From Solwaraspora sp. WMMA2065 (lineage in GTDB: Bacteria > Actinomycetota > Actinomycetes > Mycobacteriales > Micromonosporaceae): a stretch of DNA of 64,000 bases. Position 1 is the first letter of the stretch. Each line of letters opens with the position of its first letter. A program made the position numbers and the translations under genes. The stretch is taken from NCBI RefSeq assembly GCF_030345075.1, contig NZ_CP128361.1:3162001-3226000 (forward strand). The letters run 5' to 3'. Below the pieces are notes generated by a model. It made no database searches, was not told the origin of the DNA, and saw nothing but the letters and a program-made list of their open reading frames with translations. This document shows, one piece after another, positions 50,072 through 60,470 of this stretch.

Positions 50072-51097
50072 ATGGCGAAGACGGCAGACGGCAGCTACGT
50101 CAACCCCGGCGGTGAGTTCACCCGCGATCAGCGGTACATCGCGACCCGGATCACCGGCGACGGGCGCGATGGATATCCGGTAGAATCGCATCGATACCGG
50201 CTGGTGGTCAGCAGGGCATGTCCGTGGGCAAACCGGGCGATCATCGTCCGCCGGCTGCTCGGTCTGGAACAGGCCCTGTCGATGGGCGTGGCCGGGCCGA
50301 CCCACGACAAGCGCAGCTGGACCTTTGACCTCGACCCGGACGGACGGGATCCAGTGCTCGGTGTCGAACGGCTGCAGGACGCCTACTTCGCCCGATTTCC
50401 CGGCTACGAGCGCGGCATCACCGTGCCGGCGTTGGTCGACGTGCCGACCGGGCAGGTGGTGACCAACGACTACGCCCAGATGACCCTCGACCTGTCCACC
50501 GAGTGGACCGCGTACCACCGCAGCGGCGCGCCGCAGCTCTACCCGGAGCCGCTACGCGCCGAGATCGACGAGGTCAACTCGGTGGTCTTCGCCGACGTGA
50601 ACAACGGGGTCTACCGCTGCGGGTTCGCCGGTAGCCAGCACGCCTACGAAGCGGCGTACCGACGATTGTTCGACCGGCTCGACTGGCTCTCCACGCGACT
50701 GGAGAACCAGCGCTACCTGGTCGGCGACACCATCACCGAAGCCGACGTACGGCTGTTCACCACGCTGGTGCGCTTCGACCCCGTCTACCACGGACACTTC
50801 AAGTGCAACCGGCAGAAGCTGACCGAGATGCCGGTGCTCTGGGCGTACGCCCGGGATCTGTTCCAGACGCCGGGATTCGGGGACACCATCGACTTCGATC
50901 ACATCAAACGGCATTACTACGAGGTCCACCGGGACATCAATCCGACCGGGGTGGTACCGGCCGGCCCGGACCTGGCCAACTGGCTGACCCCGCACGGACG
51001 CGAGCGGCTCGGCGGGCGCCCGTTCGGCACCGGCAGCCCGCCGGGGCCGCCACCGGCCGCCGAGCGCGTGCCGACCGGTCACACCCCGCTGAACTGA
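50072..51097 (+). CDS. Glutathionyl-hydroquinone reductase-like GST
   Basis: A 341-residue protein of the Xi-class GST group (YqjG/ECM4): the active-site CPWA with Cys in VVSRACPWANRAII near residue 50, the DYAQMTLDL segment and the C-terminal domain with RYLVGDTITEADVRLFTTLVRFD. In organisms without glutathione it probably uses mycothiol, an inference. Start at ATG 50072, though the ribosome binding site is weak. Downstream is the ABM protein gene, 74 bp away. Confidence 0.9.
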   Translation: MAKTADGSYVNPGGEFTRDQRYIATRITGDGRDGYPVESHRYRLVVSRACPWANRAIIVRRLLGLEQALSMGVAGPTHDKRSWTFDLDPDGRDPVLGVERLQDAYFARFPGYERGITVPALVDVPTGQVVTNDYAQMTLDLSTEWTAYHRSGAPQLYPEPLRAEIDEVNSVVFADVNNGVYRCGFAGSQHAYEAAYRRLFDRLDWLSTRLENQRYLVGDTITEADVRLFTTLVRFDPVYHGHFKCNRQKLTEMPVLWAYARDLFQTPGFGDTIDFDHIKRHYYEVHRDINPTGVVPAGPDLANWLTPHGRERLGGRPFGTGSPPGPPPAAERVPTGHTPLN

Positions 51098-51171
51098 ATC
51101 CGAACCCCGCTGAACTGAGACCGAACTTGCCAAAGACCGAACTGGCCGGAAACCGACGCAAAGGAGCGGCA

Positions 51172-51456
51172 TTGATCATCATCGCCGGTGCACTGTACGT
51201 AGAGCCCGCCGGCCGGCCGGCATACCTGGCTGAATGCCAACCGGTGGTGCAGGCGGCCCGCGCCGCGAAGGGCTGCCGCGACTTCAGCCTCAGCGCCGAC
51301 CTGGTCGAGCCGGACCGGATCAACGTCTACGAACGGTGGGAGTCCGAGGCGGAACTGCTCCGCTTCCGGGGCTCGGGGCCGTCGTCGGGGCAGACGGCGG
51401 CGATCCGCGACGCTCGGGTCGAGCGTTTCGAGGTGTCGTCCGTAGGCCCGCCGTGA
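51172..51456 (+). CDS. Antibiotic biosynthesis monooxygenase (ABM)-type small protein
   Basis: A 94-residue ferredoxin-like fold protein of the ABM family: IIIAGALYVEPAGRPAYLAEC at the start, KGCRDFSLSADLVEPDRINVYERWESEAELLRF in the middle. Such proteins act as quinone oxygenases or heme-binding stress proteins. The start is TTG with AAGGAG 5 nt upstream. Probably cotranscribed with the GST gene, fitting quinone handling. Confidence 0.8.
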   Translation: MIIIAGALYVEPAGRPAYLAECQPVVQAARAAKGCRDFSLSADLVEPDRINVYERWESEAELLRFRGSGPSSGQTAAIRDARVERFEVSSVGPP

Positions 51457-51507
51457 TGCTCTCCGTCGGTCGGCCGCGACCCAGCCGCAGCCGACCGACG
51501 GACCAGG

Positions 51508-51732
51508 TCACGACCGACCCGAGACGCCGGCCGTGGCCGGCTCCTCCACCCGCAGGCCGTGGGCACGCACCTCGTCGGCCACCCGGGCCAACGCGGAATC
51601 GATGGCGCAGAGGGCAACCGAGACCTCGCCGAGCTGAGCGCGCAGCGACTCCTCGGACCAGGCGGAGACGCTGACGCCCCGCAGAGCACTGACCGCGGCG
51701 TCGAGCCGCGCAATCACCTCGTTCGTACTCAT
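51508..51732 (-). CDS. Small 74-residue protein, unknown
   Basis: A short helical protein with VSALRGVSVSAWSEESLRAQLG and ALARVADEVRAHGLR, faintly resembling the N-terminus of DUF222 HNH nucleases but too short for one. It starts 10 bp after the stop of the M20 peptidase gene, so is probably cotranscribed. No clear ribosome binding site. Confidence 0.45.
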   Translation of the reverse strand: MSTNEVIARLDAAVSALRGVSVSAWSEESLRAQLGEVSVALCAIDSALARVADEVRAHGLRVEEPATAGVSGRS

Positions 51733-51742
51733 GTTCGAAAGA

Positions 51743-53128
51743 CTAGCGTACCGGCGGAAGCCCGCGCAGCTGAATCGCCGGATCCGCCACCGCCGCGAGC
51801 AGGAACGCCTCGGCCAGGCAGACCCGGGCGAACTCGCCCAGGTGCAGGCTCTCGTTCGGCCCGTGCGCGCCGGTGTACGGGTCCTCCACCCCGGTCACCA
51901 GGATCGCCGCGTCCGGAAACATCTCCTGGAACGTGGCGATGAACGGAATCGAACCGCCGACACCGACGTCCACCGGCGCCACGCCGTCCCACGCCGCCGC
52001 GAACGCCGCCCGGGCGGCGTCGAAGTACAGACCGGCCGCGTCGATCACGCAGGCGTCGCCGTCACTTTCCAGGCTCACCTCGACCCGCGCCCCCCACGGG
52101 GCCTGTGCCCGCAGGTGCGCGGTCAGCGCCGCGTACGCCGCCGACGGGTCGTCACCCGGGGCCAACCGCAGGCTCAGCTTGGCCCGCGCCGCCGGCACCA
52201 GGGCGTTCGGAGCGCCGTCGGTGGCCGGGGCGTCGATGCCGAGCACGGCCAGCGCCGGCTTGGTCCACAGCCGGTCGGTCAACGCTCCGGTGCCGGTGAA
52301 CCGCACCCCGTCGACCATGCCGGCCTCGGCCCGCAACCGCTGCTCGGGCAGGTCGACGGCGGCGCCGGTCCGGCCGACCAGGCCCGGTACCGCCACATCC
52401 CCGGCCTCGTCGTGCAGGGTGGCCAGCAGCCGGCAGAGCGCGGTCAGCGCGTCCGGCACCGGACCGCCGAACATGCCACTGTGCACCGCCTGTTCGAGGG
52501 TACGGACCTCGACGAAACAGTTGACCAGACCACGCAGCGACGTGGTCAACGCCGGTACACCGATCTCCCAGTTCGCCGAGTCGGCGATCACGATCACGTC
52601 GGCGGCGAGCTCGTCGCGGTGGGCGTCGAGCAGTCGGGACAGCGACTCGCTGCCGTACTCCTCCTCCCCCTCGACGAAGAGCACCACACCGACCGGCAAC
52701 GCGTCACCGAACGCCCGCAGCGCGGCGACGTGCGCCATGACTCCGGCCTTGTCGTCGGCGGCACCCCGCCCGTACAGCCGGCCGTCCCGCTCCACCGGCT
52801 CGAACGGGTCACTCGACCACAGCGCCGGATCACCAACCGGCTGCACGTCGTGGTGGGCATACAGCAGCACCGTCGGGGCACCGGGCGGCGCCGGCCGGCG
52901 GCCGAGCACCGCCGGCTGCCCGCCGGCCCGGACCACCTGCACGTCCAGCCCGCAGCCCCGGGCCAGCTCGGCGACCGCCGCAGCGGACCGCTCCACCTGG
53001 CTGTGGTCGAACCCGTCGAAGGCGATACCGGGGATGCGGATCAGCCGCTCCAGGTCGGCGCGAACTCCGGGCATCTCCCGGGCGATGGCGGACCGCAGGT
53101 CGGCGGCGGTGGGGATGGCAGTCGTCAT
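51743..53128 (-). CDS. M20 family dipeptidase
   Basis: A 461-residue metallopeptidase with the M20 metal-binding motifs: LLYAHHDVQPVG near residues 88-99 (His and Asp), GRGAADDKAG with the bridging Asp, and VLFVEGEEEYGS with the catalytic Glu pair. A further HLGEFARVCLAEAF carries the last His. Probably hydrolyses dipeptides or acylated amino acids in the cytosol. No signal peptide. Starts ATG 53128. Confidence 0.92.
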   Translation of the reverse strand: MTTAIPTAADLRSAIAREMPGVRADLERLIRIPGIAFDGFDHSQVERSAAAVAELARGCGLDVQVVRAGGQPAVLGRRPAPPGAPTVLLYAHHDVQPVGDPALWSSDPFEPVERDGRLYGRGAADDKAGVMAHVAALRAFGDALPVGVVLFVEGEEEYGSESLSRLLDAHRDELAADVIVIADSANWEIGVPALTTSLRGLVNCFVEVRTLEQAVHSGMFGGPVPDALTALCRLLATLHDEAGDVAVPGLVGRTGAAVDLPEQRLRAEAGMVDGVRFTGTGALTDRLWTKPALAVLGIDAPATDGAPNALVPAARAKLSLRLAPGDDPSAAYAALTAHLRAQAPWGARVEVSLESDGDACVIDAAGLYFDAARAAFAAAWDGVAPVDVGVGGSIPFIATFQEMFPDAAILVTGVEDPYTGAHGPNESLHLGEFARVCLAEAFLLAAVADPAIQLRGLPPVR

Positions 53129-53218
53129 CCGACGATGGTAGGGGCCGTCCGTTGCTCATCCGGCGACACGCCGGGACCTCGCCTCGCGGCGCCGCAAGCG
53201 GACGGGCACACTGGCGCG

Positions 53219-54697
53219 ATGGACGGCACCGACAACCCCGAACCGTGCGACTGCCCCGGCTGCAGTGAGGAGACCGGCGACGTCATCGGCACCCTGCTGA
53301 GCGGCGCCGCCGCCCTGGTCGACGACGACGATCCGATCGCCGCCGAACTCACCGGGGCGATGTTCGTCGCGATGGTCGGCGACGAACCCGACCCCGACGG
53401 CGTTCGCCCACTCCGCGACGGGCTCATCCCGCAGCTCGCCGACCGAGGCGGTCCCGAGGCGGTGGCGCTGCTGACCGCGATCGCCGCAGTGTCCCCACCG
53501 CCCGCCGCCGAGGTGGCCAGAGTTGCGGCGACGACCCTCGCCGGGACCGGCGTACCGATGCCGAAGTGGGCCGACGAGGTCGCCGCCGAGGTGACGGTGG
53601 ACGACTGCTGGCGGATCGACAGCCCCGACGGGACCGACTCGGTCTTCACCGTCGCCTTCCGGCGGGCCGGCCGTACCCACGCCATGATGGTGATCGTCGA
53701 CCACGCTGACTGCTCGGCCGCCCAGGACATCCTGCTGCTGGACGGTGACCAGCTGCCGGCGGCCCTGGACGAACTGACCCGGGATCCGGGCACCACCCGG
53801 ACCCGACTCGACCCGGCCGACCTGCGGTGGCACGTCGAGCAGGCGTTGGACGCCCGCAGCGTGCACGACGAGGCCGACGACGAACTCGACGACGAACCGG
53901 AACCCGACGACGACGAGGGGCCGCCGTACCCGGTGCTGGCCACCCTGCTGGACGCCCGACTGGCCACCATGCCGGAGTCGGACCGGCCGCCGGCCCCGCA
54001 CCACGACGCCGGTCCCGACGACCTGGCGGACCTGCTCCCCGGCCTGCTGCACGGCGGTGCCTTCCCCGCGCAGCGCCGTCCCGGGCCGGTCCGGCCGGCA
54101 CCGGCGCGCAAACTGCCGGCCAAACGGAAGAAGTCACAGGGACCGGCGCCGGTCTACCAGGTCGACGTGGTGCTGGCCGACAGCGAGCCACCCGTCCGGC
54201 GACAGCTGGAAGTCGTGGGTGACACTCCGTTGGAGGACCTGCACCACGTGATCCAGTCGGCGTTCGACTGGGACGACAGCCATCTGCACCTGTTCGAGAC
54301 GCCGTACGGCGATTTCGCACCGCCGGGTGACCGGACCGGGCACCAGTCGGAGCGCAAGGTCACCCTGGAGCAGGTCGCCCCGGCCGTCGGCGACACGATC
54401 ACCTACCGGTACGACTTCGGCGACGACTGGACCCACAAGGTCACCGTCGTGGCGGTCACCGACCGCGACCCGACGGCGGTCTACCCCCGGTGTACGGGTG
54501 GCGAGCGGGCCGCCCCGCCGGAGGACTGCGGCGGTGTCTGGGGCTACGCCCACCTGCTCGACGTGCTGGCCGACCCGTCCCATCCGGAGTACGCGGACCG
54601 ACGCGACTGGCTCGGTCTCGACGACGGGCAGGCACCGCTGGACCCGGCGCGGTTCGATCCCGACGTGATCGAGCGGCGGCTGGCCGCGCTGCGCTGA
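53219..54697 (+). CDS. Plasmid pRiA4b ORF-3 family protein
   Basis: A 492-residue protein. The C-terminal 180 residues match the pRiA4b ORF-3 domain: VYQVDVVLADSEPPVRRQLEV, FDWDDSHLHLFE, YRYDFGDDWTHKVTV and CTGGERAAPPEDCGG-VWGY. The N-terminal half is a less defined helical domain with CDCPGCSEE, possibly metal-binding, and an acidic linker (residues 218-235). Family function is unknown. Starts at ATG 53219; longer upstream frames overlap the M20 gene on the other strand and are rejected. Confidence 0.85.
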   Translation: MDGTDNPEPCDCPGCSEETGDVIGTLLSGAAALVDDDDPIAAELTGAMFVAMVGDEPDPDGVRPLRDGLIPQLADRGGPEAVALLTAIAAVSPPPAAEVARVAATTLAGTGVPMPKWADEVAAEVTVDDCWRIDSPDGTDSVFTVAFRRAGRTHAMMVIVDHADCSAAQDILLLDGDQLPAALDELTRDPGTTRTRLDPADLRWHVEQALDARSVHDEADDELDDEPEPDDDEGPPYPVLATLLDARLATMPESDRPPAPHHDAGPDDLADLLPGLLHGGAFPAQRRPGPVRPAPARKLPAKRKKSQGPAPVYQVDVVLADSEPPVRRQLEVVGDTPLEDLHHVIQSAFDWDDSHLHLFETPYGDFAPPGDRTGHQSERKVTLEQVAPAVGDTITYRYDFGDDWTHKVTVVAVTDRDPTAVYPRCTGGERAAPPEDCGGVWGYAHLLDVLADPSHPEYADRRDWLGLDDGQAPLDPARFDPDVIERRLAALR

Positions 54698-54773
54698 CCG
54701 GCTGCAGGTCACTCCGCCGGCCACCAGGGCCGGCCACCAGGTCGACCGCGCCGGACGCGCGTCGGACTCCGGG

Positions 54774-55892
54774 TCAGCTCCGCCGGCCACCGGGCCGGCC
54801 GGTGGAGCTGGCCGCGCCCATCCAGGACCGGGCGCGGCCAGCGGCACCGCTGGCCCACTCGCCGACGTCGGCCGCGCCGGAACCCAGCCGACGCAGCAGG
54901 CCGACCAACGGATCCTGGCTGCGGCCGAACTCCTCGCGGTACGCCTGCGCGGCGGCCTTGATCTCCTCGGTCACCGAAGCGGCCGGGTCGTCGGCACGGC
55001 GTGGGTAGTCACCGGCCAGCACCTGCGCGTACCCACCGGAGTCGATCCACTGCCGCAGTGCCGCGGCCCGCGCCACCGGCACCGGGTGGGTGCTCCAGGC
55101 GGTCATCCGGAACTTGTGCAGGCTGTCCCGCAGGTCACCGCCGCCGTCGTACTCGGCAGCCTGCTCCAGGAACGCGGCGGTGTCGATCTGGCTGAGGTCG
55201 CCGCCGCCGGCCAGCTTCATCAGCAGCCGCTGCGCCGCCGCCGGGTCCTGACCGGCGAGCAGCCCGGCACGGTCGCCGGACAGCTCCGCCTTGCGCCACC
55301 ACTCCAGCATCGCGGCGATGATCGCCCGCAGCGCGATCGCGCCGACCGGCAGCCAGCTCAGGTTCGCCGCCCAGCGGGTCAGGATGGCGAGAATTGTCTG
55401 GTAGACGGCGTGACCACTGCGGACGTGCCCCAGCTCGTGGCCGAGCAGCGTCCGCAGCTCGGCGTCGTCGAGCTGCTGTACGCAGGCGGTGTTGACCACG
55501 ATGAACGGTTTGTCCAGGCCGATGGCCTGGGCGCCGAGCACCGGGGACTGGGTCACGAACAGCTCCGGCAGCTCCGGCACGTCCAGCGCGGTCCCCGCCT
55601 CGGCGAGCAACCGGTGCACCCGGGGGTACTGGCGGTGGTCGACCCGGATCGCCGACGCCAGGTAGCTGAGCCGGAACGCCCGCTCGTTCCACATCCCGAA
55701 GAACGTCCGTACCACGTCGTCGAAGCCACGCAGCTCACGGAGCGCGGTCAGCGCGCCCCGGTCGGCCGGGTGCTCCCAGGCACGGGAGCTGATCCCGGTC
55801 AGCGTGATCCGCCGCCGGTCCGGGGTGGCGGCGTCCGGCGTGCCGCCGCTCGCCGCGGCCGTTGGCGTGGTGCCGTCGTCGTCTGCGGTCAT
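54774..55892 (-). CDS. M48 family metalloprotease
   Basis: A 372-residue zinc metalloprotease (HtpX/Ste24 group): HELGH near residue 160 after LDDAELRTLLG, with a further Glu in SGDRAGLLAG. Hydrophobic stretches after the HEXXH could be membrane segments, so it may be membrane-associated. Last gene of the cobD-cobQ-kinase-M48 run, 33 bp after the kinase gene. The start ATG 55892 has a GGGAG-type site. It may be in that transcript only by position. Confidence 0.87.
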   Translation of the reverse strand: MTADDDGTTPTAAASGGTPDAATPDRRRITLTGISSRAWEHPADRGALTALRELRGFDDVVRTFFGMWNERAFRLSYLASAIRVDHRQYPRVHRLLAEAGTALDVPELPELFVTQSPVLGAQAIGLDKPFIVVNTACVQQLDDAELRTLLGHELGHVRSGHAVYQTILAILTRWAANLSWLPVGAIALRAIIAAMLEWWRKAELSGDRAGLLAGQDPAAAQRLLMKLAGGGDLSQIDTAAFLEQAAEYDGGGDLRDSLHKFRMTAWSTHPVPVARAAALRQWIDSGGYAQVLAGDYPRRADDPAASVTEEIKAAAQAYREEFGRSQDPLVGLLRRLGSGAADVGEWASGAAGRARSWMGAASSTGRPGGRRS

Positions 55893-55924
55893 GGCGGACG
55901 CTCCCCCGGGATCGGCTGACTGGC

Positions 55925-56653
55925 CTACCGGGCCGATGGTGCCCCACCGGCGCCACCGGCGTCTACGTCCGGCCAGTCCCGGATCCACCCGTACGCCAGC
56001 TGGCCGGACGGGAGCTCAGCAGCGCCGTCAACGACCATGTCGACCGAACCGAGCGTACCGTCGGCGGTGAAGAACCGCTCCTCGGCCCGCCGCCAGCGGT
56101 CGAGCGTCGGCTGTGTCGCGGCCCCGTCGCGGGTGAGCGACCGGGCCAGGCGCACCGGTTCGGGTGCGGTGACGTAGACCGACAGCGTCGCGGCCGGCCG
56201 GACCGCCGCGCGGGCCGCGCTCACCCCTTCGATCACGAGTACGGCGGGCGGTTCGATCACGGTCCAACCGGCGCCGAACCGCCCGGCGGCCCAGTCGTAT
56301 CGTCGGTAGCGGGCCGGCCGCCCGGTCCGCAGCGGGTCGAGCACGCAGGCGCTGAGCCGGGGCCAGAAGGTGAACTGGTCACGCCAGCCGTCCAGCAGGT
56401 CGTCGGTGTGCACGACCGCCACGGCCGGTCCGGCGGCGGTGCTGGACGGCTCCGTGGCCGGCTCCGTCGCCGGCTCTGTCGCCGGCTCTGTCGCCCTGAT
56501 CGTCGCGCAGGCGGTGGCCAGGCAGTCGGCGAAGGTGGACTTGCCGGCGGCGCTCGGGCCGTCGACGACGACGAGCCGGACCTGGCCGAGGCGGGCCGGG
56601 GCGGCGTACACCCGCCGGGCGAGACTTTCGAAGGTCGAGACCCCCCGCGTCAC
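55925..56653 (-). CDS. Uridine kinase-like P-loop kinase
   Basis: A 242-residue protein with Walker [10 protein letters not shown] at about residues 33-41 and HTDDLLDGW in the position of the acceptor site of the uridine kinase group. A TEPA tandem (about residues 54-70) is encoded by four 12-bp repeats. The start is GTG overlapping the CobQ stop by 4 bp, with GGAG upstream, so translation is coupled. Substrate unknown; nucleoside, or a role with cobalamin precursors, are options. Confidence 0.75.
   Translation of the reverse strand: MTRGVSTFESLARRVYAAPARLGQVRLVVVDGPSAAGKSTFADCLATACATIRATEPATEPATEPATEPSSTAAGPAVAVVHTDDLLDGWRDQFTFWPRLSACVLDPLRTGRPARYRRYDWAAGRFGAGWTVIEPPAVLVIEGVSAARAAVRPAATLSVYVTAPEPVRLARSLTRDGAATQPTLDRWRRAEERFFTADGTLGSVDMVVDGAAELPSGQLAYGWIRDWPDVDAGGAGGAPSAR
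56448..56497. repeat. Four 12-bp repeats inside the kinase gene
   Basis: Near-identical 12-bp units of the form GGCTCCGTGGCC or GGCTCTGTCGCC, encoding the TEPA repeats. In frame, so length changes would alter only the number of TEPA units. Confidence 0.75.
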
Positions 56654-58254
56654 CGGGGAGCTCCAGGTGGGATGAACGGTAGTCCGGCCGGCGGCCCGGA
56701 CTCGATCAGCCGCCACAGCGCGGCGGTGTCCAGGTGCTCCTCGACCAGGTCGCCGAGCAGATCCAGTCCGCGTTGGCGCAGCGCAGCGAAGCTGGTGTCC
56801 GGTGCGACGGTGAAGCCGTGCCGGCCGGCCCGGCGGGCCACGTCGGTGAGGTAGCGGCGACGAAACTCGTCGGACTCGAAGGCACCGTGCCAGTGTGTGC
56901 CGTACACCGAGCCGAGCCGCGTGCCCTCGGTGCCGCCCGACGTGCCAGGGCCGGCTCCGGTGCCGGTGCCCACCTCGGTGCTGGTGCCGGTGAACAGCGG
57001 CGAGGTCGACCCGTCGGACCGGGAGACGTACCCATGGTGAATTTCGTAGCCGCGCACCGGCACGTCACTGTAGGCCCGCCCCGCGCTGCGGGTGACGGTC
57101 TTACGCTCGGCGAAGGTGATCTCGACGGGCAGCAGGCCGAGCCCCGGTACGCTGCCCCGGCGGCTCTCCACCTCGTCGTGGATCACCCGGCCGAGCATCT
57201 GGAAACCGCCGCAGATGCCGAGCAGCGGGCGGCCGGCGCTGGCGTGCGCGGTCACCGCCGCAGCCAGCCCGGTCCCCCGCAACCAGGCCAGGTCGTCCAC
57301 GGTCGACCTGGTGCCGGGCAGGACGACGAGGTCGGCGGCGGCGACCTCGGTCGGGTCGACGGTGAGCCGGACCTGCACGCCGGGCTCGGTGGCGAGCGCT
57401 TCGAGATCGGTGGCGTTGGAGATCCGGGGCAGTCGCACCGCCGCGACCCGCAGGATGTCGCGGCCGCGCGGCGCCGCGGGCCGTCCGATCGTCCCGCCGT
57501 ACGCCAGTGAGTCCTCGCCGTCCAGCCAGAGATCGGGCTGCCAGGGCAGCACCCCGTAGGTGGGTCGGCCGGTCACCTGGTGCAGCATGTCGACCCCGGG
57601 TCGCAGCAGCTCCTGATCACCACGGAACTTGTTGATCACGAACCCGGCGATGTGTGCCTGGTCCTCTGCACTGAGCAGGGCGACGGTGCCGAACATGGCG
57701 GCGAAGACGCCGCCCCGGTCGATGTCACCGACGACGATCGCCGGCAGCCCGGCGTGCCGGGCCAGCCCGAGGTTGACGAAGTCGCCCGCCCGCAGGTTGA
57801 TCTCGGTTGGGCTGCCGGCCCCTTCACAGATCACCACGTCATACTCGCCACGCAGCTCGGCGAGGGTGGCGTGCACGGTGTCGGCGAGGCGGGAGCGCAT
57901 CGCGCGGTAGTTGGTCGCGGTGACGGTGTCGACCGCCTCCCCCAGCAGCACGACCTGGCTGGACCGGTCACTGCCCGGTTTGAGCAGGACCGGGTTGAAC
58001 CGCACCTGCGGCTCCAGCCCGCAGGCGGCTGCCTGCACCGCCTGGGCCCGACCGATCTCACCGCCCCGGCCGTCGGACCCGACAACCACCGCCGAGTTGT
58101 TGGACATGTTCTGTGCCTTGAACGGCGCGACCCGCACTCCGCGCCGGTTGAGCCATCGACAGATCCCGGCGGTAAGCAGGCTCTTGCCCGCGTCGGAGGT
58201 GGTCCCGGCGACCAGTAGGCCACCACCACCGGCGGGGCCAGCATTCCCCGGCAC
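56650..58254 (-). CDS. cobQ: Cobyric acid synthase CobQ
   Basis: A 534-residue glutamine amidotransferase-type amidase for adenosylcobyrinic acid a,c-diamide (four amidations). N-terminal ATPase: [20 protein letters not shown] at about residues 12-31, and SNNSAVV. C-terminal class I glutaminase: [12 protein letters not shown] with the nucleophile Cys and [10 protein letters not shown]-type His-Glu region ([11 protein letters not shown]). The GTG start has GGGAG upstream. Lies 31 bp after cobD. Confidence 0.96.
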   Translation of the reverse strand: MPGNAGPAGGGGLLVAGTTSDAGKSLLTAGICRWLNRRGVRVAPFKAQNMSNNSAVVVGSDGRGGEIGRAQAVQAAACGLEPQVRFNPVLLKPGSDRSSQVVLLGEAVDTVTATNYRAMRSRLADTVHATLAELRGEYDVVICEGAGSPTEINLRAGDFVNLGLARHAGLPAIVVGDIDRGGVFAAMFGTVALLSAEDQAHIAGFVINKFRGDQELLRPGVDMLHQVTGRPTYGVLPWQPDLWLDGEDSLAYGGTIGRPAAPRGRDILRVAAVRLPRISNATDLEALATEPGVQVRLTVDPTEVAAADLVVLPGTRSTVDDLAWLRGTGLAAAVTAHASAGRPLLGICGGFQMLGRVIHDEVESRRGSVPGLGLLPVEITFAERKTVTRSAGRAYSDVPVRGYEIHHGYVSRSDGSTSPLFTGTSTEVGTGTGAGPGTSGGTEGTRLGSVYGTHWHGAFESDEFRRRYLTDVARRAGRHGFTVAPDTSFAALRQRGLDLLGDLVEEHLDTAALWRLIESGPPAGLPFIPPGAPR

Positions 58255-58285
58255 CCCGGACTCCCTTCCACTCCTGGTACTGCCG

Positions 58286-59314
58286 CTACCGGCGGCGAAT
58301 TGTCCGTAGGGCGGCCCTGACCATCTGTACGGTCAGCTGTGCGGCGGCCAACTGCACGGCCGGCGCCGCGAACCCGGACGCGACGGCAGCGGTGTCGCCG
58401 ACCCGCCGGGACAGGGTGGCTGCCCGGCGGATCTGCCGAGGCGAGGGACGCGGACCGTCACCGAGATACGGACGCACCTCGGAACGCCCGAAGTAGATGT
58501 TGCGTCCACCGAGCCGGATCCCGAGCGCCCCGGCGAACGCCGCCTCGCACTGACCGGCGTTGGGGCTCGGATGGTCGGCGCGGTCGCGCCGCCACACCCG
58601 CCAGGCCCGTGCCCGGTCGCCCTTGACCGTCGGCGACCACCACACGGCGGCCAGCCCGGTGAGCCGCGACGGCACGAAGTTGAGCAGGTCGTCGAGTCGC
58701 GCCGCAGCCGTGCCGAACCGTTCGTAGCGCGACGACCGGTGCCCGATCATCGCGTCCAACGTGTTCGCCGCCCGGTAGCCGACCAGGCCGGGCAGACCGG
58801 CGACGGCACCCCAGAACAGCGGCGCGACCACGGCGTCCGAGGTGTTCTCGGCGACCGACTCGACGGTCGCCCGGGCCAGCTCCGGCGCGTCGAGCGCGGC
58901 CGGATCCCGGCCGCAGAGATGGTTGAGCCGGCGTCGGGCCGCTGGTACGTCTGCTCGGCGCAGCGCCCGCGCCATAACGTCCGCCTCGGTCCGCAGCGTA
59001 CGGCCGCCGAGCACCGCCCAGGTGGTGCCGGCGACGATTGCCACCCGGGCGATCGGATGCCGCCGGGTCAGCACCGACGCAGCCACGGCGGCGATCACCG
59101 GCCCCCCGACGGCCACGGCTGCGTAGGCGACGCCGGCCCGACGGGTCGGCCGGTACAGCCGGCGCTCGGCGGCACCGGCCAACCGGCCGTACCCGGCGAC
59201 CGGATGCCAGCGGCGGGGGTCGCCGAAAAGGGTGTCCAGGGCATAGCCGGCGACCAGGCCGCCGGCCGTGGCGGCGGCGGCCGACGTGTTGACCCTGCCA
59301 GCGCTGGTAGCCAC
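58286..59314 (-). CDS. cobD: Adenosylcobinamide-phosphate synthase CobD/CbiB
   Basis: A 342-residue membrane protein that joins aminopropanol (phosphate) to cobyric acid. Family motifs: [25 protein letters not shown] at the N-terminus, [38 protein letters not shown] and [17 protein letters not shown]. Several membrane segments. The GTG start is used. First gene of the cobD-cobQ-kinase run. No other cob genes or a cobalamin riboswitch were found in the window. Confidence 0.95.
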   Translation of the reverse strand: MATSAGRVNTSAAAATAGGLVAGYALDTLFGDPRRWHPVAGYGRLAGAAERRLYRPTRRAGVAYAAVAVGGPVIAAVAASVLTRRHPIARVAIVAGTTWAVLGGRTLRTEADVMARALRRADVPAARRRLNHLCGRDPAALDAPELARATVESVAENTSDAVVAPLFWGAVAGLPGLVGYRAANTLDAMIGHRSSRYERFGTAAARLDDLLNFVPSRLTGLAAVWWSPTVKGDRARAWRVWRRDRADHPSPNAGQCEAAFAGALGIRLGGRNIYFGRSEVRPYLGDGPRPSPRQIRRAATLSRRVGDTAAVASGFAAPAVQLAAAQLTVQMVRAALRTIRRR

Positions 59315-59333
59315 TCCGGCAGCCTACGTGGGG

Positions 59334-59376
59334 CCGGTGACAGGTGACGGGTCGGCCGACGGTCACCTGTCACCGG
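59334..59376 (-). terminator. Hairpin terminator of the SSB gene
   Basis: CCGGTGACAGGTGAC pairs with GTCACCTGTCACCGG (59362-59376), a perfect 15-bp stem. The loop itself contains the palindrome GTCGGCCGAC, which could extend the stem. It lies between the SSB stop and the cobD start. Confidence 0.65.
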
Positions 59377-59452
59377 GCGGCTGACCGTCGAAGCGGTGGT
59401 ACGGGCGGGTCGGCCCGCACCACCGCGCTCGTCGGCATGAACCGGGCCAGGG

Positions 59453-60301
59453 TCAGACCGGCACCGCCGTCCGGCTGCGCGACCGCCGGGCCCGGCCGGA
59501 CGAAGCCGGCCGATCCTCGGCCGGCAGCGGATCGCCGGTCGGATCGTCGGGAACCCCGTCGCCGCCGAGCGACTGCGACGACGATGTGTCCACCAGCATG
59601 TCCAATAGCTCGTCACGGTGACCGGCGTCGTCGCCGGTCGTCGTGGTGCCGGCTCCGGCGTCCTCGGTCGAAACGGCGGCTGCGCCGGCCTGGGCCGAGG
59701 CGGCTGCCTCGGCGGCGAGCACGTCCACCGCCAGCGTGATCGGCCGACCACCCGGACGGTTCGGTTCCCCTTCGACCGGCGACGGCACCGACGATTCCAG
59801 GAACATCGGGTCGTCATCACCGTCGAACAGCTCGTTGCGGGTCGCCGGCACCTCGGCGGCCGGCACCTCGGCGGTGGCCTCGCCCTGCACCCGCCGCTCC
59901 GGGTCGTCCCCGTCAACTTCGCTGGTCGCCAACGTCGGCCGGTTGCGGGTGAACCGGCCCCGTCCCCGGGCCAGGTCGTGCCCGACCGCCACCGCCTCCA
60001 TCTCGTACTGCAGGCGGTTGGTGCCGTCGCCGTCGACCCAGTCGCGGGTGTAGAGCCGGCCGACCACGACGACCGGGTCGCCGAGCATGACCGAGGAGCA
60101 GACCCCTTCGGCCAGTTTGCGCCAGCAGTTCACCCGGACCCGGAGGCTGTTGCCGTCGACCCAGCGGTTGCTCTCCCGGTCGAGCCGGCGCGCCGTCGAG
60201 GCCACTTTGAAATTGGCGACCAGCGTGTTGGTCTGGGTGGTACGCCGCCACTCCGGCGTGGTCAGCACGTTACCGACAACCGTTACGTACGTATCGAACA
60301 T
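59453..60301 (-). CDS. Single-stranded DNA-binding protein
   Basis: A 282-residue SSB: an OB-fold domain at residues 1-110, with MFDTYVTVVGNVLTTPEWRRT, LRVRVNCWRKLAEGV and VVVVGRLYTRDW. The C-terminal 170 residues are acidic and low-complexity, and the end is RSRSRTAVPV, not the acidic DDDIPF-type tip that binds partner proteins. It may therefore be an accessory SSB. ATG 60301 has GGAGA 4 nt upstream. Confidence 0.88.
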   Translation of the reverse strand: MFDTYVTVVGNVLTTPEWRRTTQTNTLVANFKVASTARRLDRESNRWVDGNSLRVRVNCWRKLAEGVCSSVMLGDPVVVVGRLYTRDWVDGDGTNRLQYEMEAVAVGHDLARGRGRFTRNRPTLATSEVDGDDPERRVQGEATAEVPAAEVPATRNELFDGDDDPMFLESSVPSPVEGEPNRPGGRPITLAVDVLAAEAAASAQAGAAAVSTEDAGAGTTTTGDDAGHRDELLDMLVDTSSSQSLGGDGVPDDPTGDPLPAEDRPASSGRARRSRSRTAVPV

Positions 60302-60470
60302 CGCATCTCCGCAGGGGCTCGTCGGGTTGATCTGATCGAGTCGACTCGACGCACAGCCTCGATTGACGGCACCCCTGCCGCCAGCCACCGGCCGGTGGTT
60401 CTGTGGACAGAACCACGGCTGTGGACAACCGCACCGATACCGAGTTGATCTGCTAAGACGCGACACGGAA

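Noticed and set aside
51731-53218. Upstream extension of the pRiA4b ORF-3 gene
   Set aside because: It overlaps the whole M20 gene on the other strand; ATG 53219 gives the normal domain start.
58286-59452. Cobalamin riboswitch ahead of cobD
   Set aside because: The 138-bp leader holds a terminator hairpin of the SSB gene. No B12-box-like sequence or suitable pairing was seen.
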